Shown: positions 1 to 6,879, numbered from the stretch's first letter. The stretch: 7,014 nt of DNA from Planctomycetaceae bacterium UBA4655 (GCA_002405515.1 DHLZ01000294.1:8473-15486), one strand, 5' to 3'. The notes: a model not told the origin generated them from the letters alone. Numbers and translations are program-made.

Positions 1-234
1 CCCACGAAGGACACCCGCGTGCTCATCTACTGCAACAACAACTTCGAGAACGAGGAGTTGGCGTTTGCCACCAAGGCGGCCGGCGCGGCGCTCAACGTCC
101 ACACCTTCAACGTGCTCCATGCCTACGGCTACACGAACGTCCACGAACTGAAGCCCCTGCTCGACGTGCGGACCACGAGGATCCCCTTCGCGGGCACCGC
201 CGCCGACGGCCTCGGGAGGCTCGCCCGCCGATGA
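1..234 (+). CDS. Rhodanese-like domain protein, C-terminal part (5' end outside window)
   Basis: The frame is open from base 1 and stops at TGA 232-234, so only about the last 77 residues are present. The visible part starts with a hydrophobic strand followed by a Cys loop (LIYCNNNFENEELAF, about residues 8-22 of the fragment), which is where a rhodanese active-site cysteine sits after its beta strand. It continues with 'ALNVHTFNVLHAYGYTNVHEL' style helix-strand residues and a 'PLLDVRTTRIPFAGT' tail. I recall this ending from planctomycete and Bacteroidetes proteins labelled rhodanese-like. Rhodaneses transfer sulfur through a persulfide on the cysteine, but the classical CX5R loop is not seen here, so catalysis is uncertain. 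The stop overlaps the start of the response regulator by ATGA, placing the gene at the head of, or inside, the two-component operon. A signal peptide cannot be judged because the N-terminus is missing. Confidence 0.62.
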   Translation, partial: PTKDTRVLIYCNNNFENEELAFATKAAGAALNVHTFNVLHAYGYTNVHELKPLLDVRTTRIPFAGTAADGLGRLARR

Positions 235-944
235 CCGCCGCATCTCGCCGCGTGCTCGTGGTCGAGGACGACCCCGCGATCCGTCGCGGGGTCGTCGCGG
301 CGCTCTCGTTCGCGGGCTACAAGGTGCTCGAGGCGGCGGACGGGCCGCGGGGGCTCGAGCTTGCGGAGACCGCCGAGGTCGATCTCGTGCTCCTCGACGT
401 CGTGCTGCCCGGCACGGATGGCCTCGAGATCCTGCGGCGGGTGCGGGAGTCGCGGCCCACGCGGCCGGTGATCCTGATGACGGCGCGGGCGGCGGAGGAT
501 GACCGCGTCGGCGGGCTCGCCGCGGGGGCCGACGACTACGTGGTCAAACCGTTCAGCGTGCGGGAGCTTTTGGCCCGGGTCGAGGCGGTGCTGCGGCGGT
601 CGCCGGAGCGGCCGCGGCCCGTGGACGTGATCGAGTGCGACGGCCTCGTGATCGACCTGTCCCGGCGCGAGATCCGGCACGCCGACGGCGACCGCGTGGA
701 GCTGTCGGAGAAGGAGGCGGAGCTGGCCGCCTACCTCGCGGCCAACGCCGGCCGCACGATCAGCCGCGAGGAGCTGCTCCGCCGCGTCTGGCGACTCGAC
801 CCGCGGGGCGTGACCACCCGCACGATCGACATGCACGTGATGCGGCTGCGGGAAAAGCTCCGCGACGACACGGCCGCTCCGCGGCGGGTGCTCACCGTCC
901 GCGGCAAGGGCTACGCTTGGGCCGCGGTGGAGGCCGGCCAATGA
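231..944 (+). CDS. Two-component response regulator, OmpR/PhoB family
   Basis: This 237-residue protein has the usual length and two-domain layout of the family. The receiver domain (about residues 7-122) carries the acidic pocket D13-D14, phosphoacceptor D56 in LLDVVLPGTDG, the switch Thr T84, Tyr Y103 and the invariant K106 in 'VVKPF'. The winged-helix DNA-binding domain (about 134-231) has a clear recognition helix around 194-210 (VTTRTIDMHVMRLREKL) and the terminal hairpin 'VLTVRGKGYAW'. It should be phosphorylated by the kinase encoded immediately downstream and bind DNA as a dimer to direct repeats. The ATG at 231 overlaps the upstream stop by ATGA and is preceded by GGGAGG at 214-219, a somewhat distant ribosome site, so translational coupling is likely. 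The stop overlaps the kinase start in the same way. Target genes and operator sites cannot be told from this window; whether it is PhoB, RegX3 or another paralogue is not resolvable by eye. Confidence 0.95.
   Translation: MTAASRRVLVVEDDPAIRRGVVAALSFAGYKVLEAADGPRGLELAETAEVDLVLLDVVLPGTDGLEILRRVRESRPTRPVILMTARAAEDDRVGGLAAGADDYVVKPFSVRELLARVEAVLRRSPERPRPVDVIECDGLVIDLSRREIRHADGDRVELSEKEAELAAYLAANAGRTISREELLRRVWRLDPRGVTTRTIDMHVMRLREKLRDDTAAPRRVLTVRGKGYAWAAVEAGQ
929..933 (+). promoter_or_regulatory. Ribosome binding site of the histidine kinase gene
   Basis: GGAGG lies inside the last codons of the response regulator gene, seven bases before ATG 941. It supports the ATGA-overlap start rather than an upstream start in the same open frame. 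Confidence 0.55.
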
Positions 945-2542
945 GCCCGCGACATGTCTGGGCGGCGTACGCGGCGTGCGTGCTGATTGCCGTGGCGGGA
1001 CTGGCGGCGCTCACCCATCGTGCCCTCGAGGCCGACCGTGCCGAGGCCGCGGCCCGGCAGGAGGCGGCGGTCGAGGAGAACGTGCGGCTCGCCCTCTGGC
1101 GGATCGACTCGGCGCTTGCGGCGGTCGTGGCGCGGGAGACGGCGAACGTGCGTTCCACGCGGCCGATGCCGCCGGTCGTGGAGACGTTCGTGATCGACGC
1201 CGCGGGCCGTCGCCGCACGATCGCCGCCGCAGCCGACCGCGAGCCGGTGCGGTTCGACGCCGGCGCGGTTCTCGCGCAACTGCCCCTTCCGCCCGCCGGA
1301 GGCGAAAAGTTCGACGAGCCTGATCCGTCGCAGGTCGCCGACCTGTCGCTCCAACAGGTGAGAAACGTCTTCGAACGCCGTGCCCGGTCGCAGGCCCTCC
1401 AGAAAAACTTCTCGCAGCAGGTCGCGGAACCCGCAGGCTCCGCCGCCACGCCGCTCGCCGCGCTCTCGGCGGTGTGGTCCGGCGACTCGCTCCTCCTCGC
1501 CCGCCGCCTTCAGCCGGAATCCGATGCAAGCTCGATCGAGGGCTGTGTCATCGACTGGCCCCGCCTGCGTTCCGACCTGCTCGCCACGATCGCCGACCTC
1601 CTGCCGCAGGCGACGCTCGAACCGACGGATGAAACCGCGCCGACCACCGACCAGCGGCTCCTCGCCGCGATCCCCGCCCGACTCGTGCCGGGCGACGTGC
1701 CGGGGCTCGTCGCGGCAGCCGCGTCCCCCGTGCTCGGCACGCTCGCCGCGGCCTGGCTGGCGATGGCGGTGGCCGCCGCGGCGGTCGCCGGGCTCCTGGC
1801 GAGCGTGCTCGCGCTCAGCGAACGGCGGGCGGCGTTCGTGTCGAGCGTCACGCACGAGCTCCGCACGCCGCTGACCACGTTCCGGCTCTACTCCGGCCTC
1901 CTGGAGGAGGGAATGGTGCCGCCCGCCGAGGTGCCCACCTACCATGCCACGCTCCGCCGCGAGGCCGACCGTCTCACGCACCTCGTGGAGAACGTCCTCG
2001 CCTACGCGCGGCTCGAACGCGGCCGCCATGCCGCCCGGCTCACGACGGTGTCGGTCGGCGACCTGCTCAATCAGGCGACCGAGCGGCCTGCGGAGCGGGC
2101 GAGGCAAGCCGACTTCGCGTGGCGGCTCGAGGCCGACCAAGCGACCCGCCGCCTCACGGTGACCACCGATCCGGCCGCCGTGGAGCAGGTGCTCTTCAAC
2201 CTCGTGGACAACGCCTGCAAGTATGCCCGTGGCGGCGGGCCGGCCATGATCGAACTGGCGGCGACGCCTCGCGGCCGAAGCCTCGCGATCGCCGTGCGGG
2301 ATCACGGACCCGGCGTCGCCGCCCATGAGGCGGGCCGGCTCTTCGAACCGTTTCGCAAGACCGCCCGCGACGCGGCCGAGGGGGCAGCCGGCGTCGGCCT
2401 CGGCCTCGCCCTCTCGCGGCGGCTCGCGCGGCAGATGGGGGGCGAGCTTGCATGCGAGCCGCCGGCGGACGGCGGCGGCAGGTTCGTGCTCACGCTGCCT
2501 TTGACCGAGGCCGCGGCACCATCGGGAGCATCCAATTGTTGA
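941..2542 (+). CDS. Membrane sensor histidine kinase (HisKA + HATPase_c)
   Basis: This 533-residue protein is the kinase partner of the regulator just upstream. A first membrane helix lies at about residues 7-26, an extracytoplasmic sensor region of about 235 residues follows, and a second Ala-rich membrane helix lies at about 264-293. The cytoplasmic part has the H-box SVTHELRTPL with phosphoacceptor H305, the N-box NLVDN at 420-424, the G1 box DHGPG at 454-458, the F-box LFEPF at 467-471 and the G2 box GVGLGLAL at 484-491. All catalytic motifs look intact. No HAMP domain is evident between the second helix and H305; only about a dozen residues separate them. The sensor region has no motif I recognise and no obvious PAS or Cache signature; its middle (about 145-165) is rich in Arg, Gln and Phe and may be helical. 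ATG 941 overlaps the regulator stop by ATGA and has GGAGG at 929-933, seven bases upstream. The frame stays open back to 635, but that part is antisense-like shadow of the regulator gene. Confidence 0.94.
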   Translation: MSPRHVWAAYAACVLIAVAGLAALTHRALEADRAEAAARQEAAVEENVRLALWRIDSALAAVVARETANVRSTRPMPPVVETFVIDAAGRRRTIAAAADREPVRFDAGAVLAQLPLPPAGGEKFDEPDPSQVADLSLQQVRNVFERRARSQALQKNFSQQVAEPAGSAATPLAALSAVWSGDSLLLARRLQPESDASSIEGCVIDWPRLRSDLLATIADLLPQATLEPTDETAPTTDQRLLAAIPARLVPGDVPGLVAAAASPVLGTLAAAWLAMAVAAAAVAGLLASVLALSERRAAFVSSVTHELRTPLTTFRLYSGLLEEGMVPPAEVPTYHATLRREADRLTHLVENVLAYARLERGRHAARLTTVSVGDLLNQATERPAERARQADFAWRLEADQATRRLTVTTDPAAVEQVLFNLVDNACKYARGGGPAMIELAATPRGRSLAIAVRDHGPGVAAHEAGRLFEPFRKTARDAAEGAAGVGLGLALSRRLARQMGGELACEPPADGGGRFVLTLPLTEAAAPSGASNC

Positions 2543-2588
2543 CGTTCCGCGTCGCCGCCCCGCGGCCGGCTCGGAGGGAGAGTGCGGG
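2543..2588. other. Convergent intergenic gap between the two operons
   Basis: These 46 bases separate the stop of the kinase gene (+) from the stop of the 780-residue secreted protein gene (-). The gap holds only a five-pair GC hairpin (GCCGC-CCC-GCGGC, 2554-2566) with no T-run on either side, so no terminator is called; transcripts of the two operons may overlap here. Confidence 0.6.
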
Positions 2589-4931
2589 CTACTTGTCGGT
2601 CCGCAGGGCCCGGGGCACCGCCGCGGGCTTGAGACGCCACTGGGCGTAGGGCACGCCCTCGGGGAGCGCCACAGCGGCCGGCCCCACCTCGAGGCTGACG
2701 CAGGACGCAAGGTCCACGGCGACTTCACCGACGACGCCATTTCGCCCGATCAGCCTGTCACCTTCGATCCGCTCGGCCGTGCATGTCACCCAACGCGCTC
2801 CCTCGGGGCCGCTGAGCAGTGCCCGCACAGGGACATCCTCCGGCTTCAGGCCGGCGGCGATGGCGGCGATGGCGGCGGCATCCGATCCGTCTCCTTCAAC
2901 GCTCAGCCAGATCACCCGGGTCACGTCCGCCCGCCGCAGCTCCTTGGCTTGGGCCGCTCCCGCGACCTGGAACCTCACCACCTTGTCGTCGAGCGCCATC
3001 AGCTTGCCGCGAATGTAATCCCCCCCGGCCAGCCGCAGCAGTTGCGTCGGCGGGTCGGCCGCCTGAACGCGGGGGAGGACGCGGAGCCTGTCGGCCTTGG
3101 TCTGCGCCACGGGCCGACTGGCCGCCGCCACGAGTTCGATGGCCCGCATCGCCGCGGTCGGAACGACCAGCTCGGCACCGGCGTCGTTGCGAATCCGCAC
3201 CCCCTTCTCGTCGGCGGAGAGAACCTTGCACAGGATCGCGTCGCCGGTCTTGAGGTAGAGAAGCGACTTTCCCCCGGGGAACGGAGTCGGTGGAGGAACG
3301 GCCGGGGCCTCGGGTTGCCCGGGAGTGGCCACTGGCATCGGCGGGTTCGGGGGCCTTGTGCCGCCAGCCGCGGCCTGGACGGCCGCCGCGTCCTCGTCCG
3401 AACGATACACGATCCGCAACAGCCCCTTCGCCCCGGACAACGGATTGGCTGTCGCACCGCCAGGCGGCTGCCAGGCAATCCCCGCATCGGCCACGTCGGC
3501 GAGCCAGCCCGGCAGATGCATGCCCTCCGCCTCGAGCGCGCCCATCCGAACGCCAGGCTTGGTGGACGCGGGGGGGGCGAGGTTCTCGAGCACGGCGATC
3601 TGCCCGAGATCGCACGCCACCGGTTCGGCCACGCCGGCGAGGTCGAGCCGGATCTTCGGCGGGGCAAGCTCGAGCACCCGGCCCCGGAGCATCGCGCCGC
3701 CATGGAACACCACCATCAGGCCTTCCGCGAGCCGCGGGCCCCGTTCCTCCTTCCGGAATGACAACTCACTCACCTGCTGCACGGCGACCTGGCGGCGCTC
3801 ACCGTCGTCGTTGACCACGAAAACTTCCCCCGCCTTGTCGAAGGACTCGATCACGGCGTTCGGGCTGCCCAGGCCGTTGGCCTCGGCCATCCTGGGCTCC
3901 TGTTCGGTCCACGGGCGGACCTGCAGCCGCTCGATCCGCAGTCGGCCGCGGCGAAGCCGAATGCCAAAGCCCCCGGCCGTCGCAGGCTTCGCGGGCTGGA
4001 GTGACTGATCGAAAACGGGCTTGTCGCCGGCCTCGTCGTCCCACAGCGTCAGTGCCAGCCGCCCACTCTCCTGATCGACGAAGGCCCGCAGCCAGAGCCG
4101 CCCGGCTCCGCCCGCGAGCGTCTCTGCGATGCCGATCCGCGCCTCCCGCCCGCCTTCGCGGATCGCGAGCAGTTCGCCCGAAGCCGCCGTTTCGATGCGG
4201 TAGGCCTCGGCCGACCGTTTTCCGGCCCCGCCCGACTTGAGTTCGGCGAGCGGCTCCTTGGAAGCAGCCAGGGCGATCTCGAAATCGGGCCGCTCGTCCC
4301 ACGAGATCCCCATTTCGATGCAGGCCCGTCCCGGGATGGCGATGTCGCGGCACAGGCCGCCACCAGCGCTGCTCCCGACGATCCGACCGGCCTCTTCGAG
4401 CCAGGCCTTGCGGTCGGCGTCCCAGCCGGCGAGCGTCCCGGGCACCACGACACTGGCGGCCGCCCCTTCCCGCGAGAGCCGCACGATCGCGTCGCGCCGC
4501 AGCCGGAGCGGCGAGTTGCCGACGCCGGGAACCGTCATCGTCACGTGCTCGGCATCGATCGCCTCCAGCACGCCGACGACATCACACCCGCCGCCGAGGT
4601 CGGCCCGCCACGCACCCGCGGGCATCGCAGGCGGCTGGGCCGGCGGCATTCGCACCCGTGCGATCCCGTTCCACATGAACGCGAACGGCCGGGGAAGCGA
4701 CGGTGCATTCCAGGTGAACCCCCGCTCCCCATCGGCGGCCGCAGCCGCGGGCGGACCGAGCTGGCCGACGGCGAAACCATCGGTGAGTTCGAGCACCGCC
4801 TGCGTCGCCTTCGGGTCCGGGGGAGTGGGGGCGGCGGCCGCCGGCCGTCCCGCGGTCATGAACACGACGACCGTCGCGCCGACGAGCCACCGGACGGCCG
4901 AATGCCCTGCCGACCGCTTCGTGCCGCTCAT
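2589..4931 (-). CDS. Secreted beta-repeat protein of unknown function, last gene of a three-gene secreted operon
   Basis: This 780-residue protein begins with a Sec signal peptide (basic K5-R14, hydrophobic about 15-28, AAAA at 31-34 before the probable cut). I do not recognise a named family. After the signal there is a 'VLELTDGFAVGQL' strand pair. A beta unit follows at about 108-152, then a probable concanavalin/LamG-like sandwich at about 174-341 (similar in feel to domains seen in planctomycete DUF1080-type proteins, without their catalytic signature). Further units lie at about 368-391 and 403-451, a Pro-rich linker at about 530-553, and three C-terminal units at about 556-600, 629-676 and 702-748. 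The units share a pattern of hydrophobic strand, (G)GD or G-G, xxGxV, then strands ending in a 'V..I.L' step. No catalytic residues stand out, so a structural, carbohydrate-binding or scaffold role is likely. The ATG at 4931 overlaps the preceding gene's stop by ATGA and precedes the signal peptide directly. The frame runs open to 5420, but that extension has no signal-like start and overlaps a real gene. Confidence 0.82.
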   Translation of the reverse strand: MSGTKRSAGHSAVRWLVGATVVVFMTAGRPAAAAPTPPDPKATQAVLELTDGFAVGQLGPPAAAAADGERGFTWNAPSLPRPFAFMWNGIARVRMPPAQPPAMPAGAWRADLGGGCDVVGVLEAIDAEHVTMTVPGVGNSPLRLRRDAIVRLSREGAAASVVVPGTLAGWDADRKAWLEEAGRIVGSSAGGGLCRDIAIPGRACIEMGISWDERPDFEIALAASKEPLAELKSGGAGKRSAEAYRIETAASGELLAIREGGREARIGIAETLAGGAGRLWLRAFVDQESGRLALTLWDDEAGDKPVFDQSLQPAKPATAGGFGIRLRRGRLRIERLQVRPWTEQEPRMAEANGLGSPNAVIESFDKAGEVFVVNDDGERRQVAVQQVSELSFRKEERGPRLAEGLMVVFHGGAMLRGRVLELAPPKIRLDLAGVAEPVACDLGQIAVLENLAPPASTKPGVRMGALEAEGMHLPGWLADVADAGIAWQPPGGATANPLSGAKGLLRIVYRSDEDAAAVQAAAGGTRPPNPPMPVATPGQPEAPAVPPPTPFPGGKSLLYLKTGDAILCKVLSADEKGVRIRNDAGAELVVPTAAMRAIELVAAASRPVAQTKADRLRVLPRVQAADPPTQLLRLAGGDYIRGKLMALDDKVVRFQVAGAAQAKELRRADVTRVIWLSVEGDGSDAAAIAAIAAGLKPEDVPVRALLSGPEGARWVTCTAERIEGDRLIGRNGVVGEVAVDLASCVSLEVGPAAVALPEGVPYAQWRLKPAAVPRALRTDK

Positions 4932-6034
4932 CGTTTCACCGTCTCCAGCAGGCCCTGCTGCTCGAGTTGCGGCCGCAGCTGCTTGCCCGCTTGGGCGGCG
5001 GGGTGCAGCAAGGCCCACTGGCGGTCGTTGACCACCTTGCGGATTCGCTGTTCGCCGATGTCCGCCAGAGCCATGCCGGCGAGCGATTGGCTCATCTGGA
5101 ACAGCTGCTGCCCACCGCCGAGGCCGGGCAACGTGCCGCTGTTCGCGCGGAGTGACGGACGCTTCTCGAGCAGCAGCCGCTCGAGCTCGTCGAATTGCTG
5201 ACGATCGAGGCCGAGCAGCTCGTCCCAGCGGGTCAACGCCACATCCACGACCGCCTTCCAGCGACTGGCCAGGCGGGCCTCGGTCTCGGCGTCGGCCTTG
5301 GTCCGCTGCGGGGCCGTCAACACCGAGTCTCGGACCTTCCAGAACAGCCCATCCGCTCCCTGGTCGAACCGCTGCATCACCTGTCGGCAACGCTGGATGT
5401 CCTGGTGGAGTTGATTCCATTTCTGCTGCCCGGCCTGATCGCCGAGATTCGCGGTCCCGCCGATGTACTTGCGGCGATCACGATCGACATCTTCAGCAAC
5501 CCGCCTGATGTCGGACTCGAGGGCGAGCTGCAGCAGCCGATGCTGCTCCGCTGAAAGGCCGCAGTCACGATCGAGCCTCGTCAGGTGAGGTTTGGACGCC
5601 TTTTTCAGGCCGACAAAGACGGGCGACTCGCCCGACGCATCCGCGGCCGGGGCGGCCTGTGGCTGTTGACCGTTGACGGCCGCCTGCACCACGGCCCCAT
5701 TGCCGACCACCACCATCTTCCCACCGCCACGAATGATGCGTTGGCCGACTCGTTGGATGCGCTGCTGATGATGGACGGGTCCGAAGAGGCCGAGGATGTT
5801 GGCGTCGAATACGGCCTGCATGTCCTGCACGTTGCCCGCGTGGCCCGCGTGCATCATGTGGCCCGGGCCCGCTTCGAGTGCCGTCAGTTCCGCGTCGTCG
5901 ACGATCCAGTCATCCTCCGCGCGTCCGCATCGGCCGAGCAGGAGGGTGACCGCGAGGGCGACGCCGGCTGCGGCCAGGCCGCTCCGCCACGGCCTGCGGC
6001 AGGAAGGTAATGATCTCACGGGTTCGCTGATCAT
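4928..6034 (-). CDS. Secreted helical protein with LTxxQ-like motifs and a His/Met-rich patch, function unknown
   Basis: This 368-residue protein is the second gene of the secreted operon. It has a signal peptide: basic RRPWR at 13-17, a hydrophobic core at about 20-34, and a probable cut after GRA at 39. Residues 59-72 (HMMHAGHAGNVQDM) form a His/Met cluster, followed by H88-H89. An Ala/Gln-rich linker at about 118-135 leads to a charged helical domain at about 150-368. Its landmarks are CGLSAEQHRLLQLA (158-171), DRDRRKY (184-190), VLTAPQRTKAD (238-248), LGLDRQQFDELERLLLEKR (274-292) and the end motif VVNDRQWALL (334-343). I recall a planctomycete-only family with this order (GLS..Q...L.L....DI, then LT..QR, then DxxQW), usually annotated hypothetical. 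The start at 6034 is chosen for its ATGA overlap with the upstream stop; an in-frame ATG at 6046 adds four residues and cannot be excluded. Neither has a strong ribosome site, which fits coupled translation. The frame runs open to 6787, but that part is a shadow of the upstream gene. Confidence 0.82.
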   Translation of the reverse strand: MISEPVRSLPSCRRPWRSGLAAAGVALAVTLLLGRCGRAEDDWIVDDAELTALEAGPGHMMHAGHAGNVQDMQAVFDANILGLFGPVHHQQRIQRVGQRIIRGGGKMVVVGNGAVVQAAVNGQQPQAAPAADASGESPVFVGLKKASKPHLTRLDRDCGLSAEQHRLLQLALESDIRRVAEDVDRDRRKYIGGTANLGDQAGQQKWNQLHQDIQRCRQVMQRFDQGADGLFWKVRDSVLTAPQRTKADAETEARLASRWKAVVDVALTRWDELLGLDRQQFDELERLLLEKRPSLRANSGTLPGLGGGQQLFQMSQSLAGMALADIGEQRIRKVVNDRQWALLHPAAQAGKQLRPQLEQQGLLETVKR

Positions 6035-6813
6035 GGTGCCCACCATGGGTCTGGCTTGATCCCCGCACCGTTCATGCCGTGCTGGCCCGGCCACGCGGCC
6101 GGCGAATGCAGTCCAAGCTTGGTCACGCCGGTCCGCTCGCACCACTTTTTCCATTCGGCCCGCTGGCGGTCGTCGAGGTGTGGCGCGACGGCTTGTTCCG
6201 CGAAATCCGGGGCCGCCCGGTCGTTGTTGACCATAAAGTTGTTCATCACGGCATGGGTGGCGTCGCACCAGCCGGGCTGCCAGCGTTTCTCCAGGTCGGC
6301 GGCGATCGCGTCCCGCTGGGCCGCCGTCAGGGAGAGACGATCGTCGAGGATCGTGATCATCACCTGCCGCATCGCCCGATCGATCCGGCCGCGTCTGTCG
6401 GACTCCACGTCCGTGCAGGCCGCCAGCGCCTCGGGAGATGCGAACGGCTCGAGAGCCGCAACGACCGCCGCGCCGATCGATGCGGTCGCCGCACCCGGCT
6501 GCTGCGGGCGGCGTCCATGTTGCATCTCGGCAAGCTGCCTGGCGGCGGCCGCGACGGCCTTTTTGCCGGCGGCGGCGATCGTCCGTCGTGCCTCGGGAGA
6601 CAGGTCCGGGCAGATGCGTTTCACGGTGTCGAGATGCATCGAAAGCACGATCTTGAGCTGCGGCTCCCAATGCTGCCGGGCCTGCTGCTCGATCTGCTGT
6701 GCCAGCTGATCGATCGCCGGTTCGTTCACCGGTTCGCGGCCGCCGGCCACCGGCATGGCCAGCAGCACGAGCATGGCAGCGAACCATCGGCTGCGAGCGG
6801 GCTTGGACGTCAT
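6031..6813 (-). CDS. Secreted helical LTxxQ-like protein, first gene of the secreted operon, function unknown
   Basis: This 260-residue protein starts with a compact signal peptide: basic K4, R7, R9, then WFAAMLVLLAMPVAGG (10-25) with a probable cut near 25. The mature part looks helical and charged. A Gln-rich helix lies at about 35-50, LSPEARRTIAAAGKKAV at 71-87, an Ala-rich variable stretch at about 105-130, and a core with a basic helix RAMRQVMITILDD (146-158), LTAAQRDAIAADLEKRW (162-178) and LDDRQRAEWKKW (213-224). The tail is Pro/Gly/Trp-rich. Four cysteines remain after the signal (C68, C133, C183, C225). The core order matches that of the next gene, suggesting paralogy. ATG 6813 is preferred because GAGG lies six bases upstream and the signal peptide then has normal length. 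Alternatives in frame are ATG 6837 (weak ribosome site) and GTG 6870 (AAGGAG only four bases upstream, and a 19-residue extension before the signal). The stop overlaps the next gene by ATGA. Confidence 0.8.
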   Translation of the reverse strand: MTSKPARSRWFAAMLVLLAMPVAGGREPVNEPAIDQLAQQIEQQARQHWEPQLKIVLSMHLDTVKRICPDLSPEARRTIAAAGKKAVAAAARQLAEMQHGRRPQQPGAATASIGAAVVAALEPFASPEALAACTDVESDRRGRIDRAMRQVMITILDDRLSLTAAQRDAIAADLEKRWQPGWCDATHAVMNNFMVNNDRAAPDFAEQAVAPHLDDRQRAEWKKWCERTGVTKLGLHSPAAWPGQHGMNGAGIKPDPWWAP

Positions 6814-6815
6814 GG

Positions 6816-6825
6816 GTAACCTCGC
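6816..6825 (-). promoter_or_regulatory. Ribosome binding site deciding the start at 6813
   Basis: The - strand reads GCGAGGTTACCC directly before ATG 6813. GAGG with a spacing of six bases is a normal Shine-Dalgarno arrangement and is better placed than those of the two upstream in-frame alternatives. Confidence 0.45.
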
Positions 6826-6879
6826 GACGCGAAGCATGGACGTGTCTTTTCGGGCGGGGAGGGAGCCCACCGGACTCCT

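Noticed and set aside
635..940. Upstream extension of the kinase frame
   Set aside because: The extension overlaps the response regulator's DNA-binding domain, encodes Arg-rich nonsense and places the first membrane helix internally. The ATGA start with GGAGG is better.
129..941. 270-residue open frame on the - strand opposite the response regulator
   Set aside because: It lies fully antisense to a regulator with all conserved residues; the product is His/Arg/Pro-rich without any recognisable fold.
2554..2566. GC hairpin in the convergent gap as a bidirectional terminator
   Set aside because: The stem has only five pairs and lacks a T-run on both strands; such hairpins arise by chance in DNA this GC-rich.
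911..2740. 609-residue open frame on the - strand opposite the histidine kinase
   Set aside because: The + strand kinase is unmistakable over the same bases. The antisense translation is Arg/Gly/Pro-rich low-complexity sequence with no domain, as expected of GC-rich shadows.
2949..5031. Several + strand open frames of 170-270 residues across the secreted-protein gene
   Set aside because: Their translations are Arg/Pro/Ser-rich, have no ribosome sites or domains, and are opposite a gene supported by signal peptide, repeats and operon coupling.
4932..5420. 163-residue N-terminal extension of the 780-residue secreted protein
   Set aside because: It overlaps the preceding gene in another frame, would bury the signal peptide, and reads as low-complexity sequence.
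5921..5935. Lipobox at LLGRC in the second secreted protein
   Set aside because: The residue before Cys36 is Arg, which signal peptidase II does not accept; a signal peptidase I cut after GRA at 39 fits better.
6047..6787. Long N-terminal extension of the second secreted protein
   Set aside because: It is a frame-shifted shadow of the first secreted gene and would place the signal peptide in the middle of the protein.
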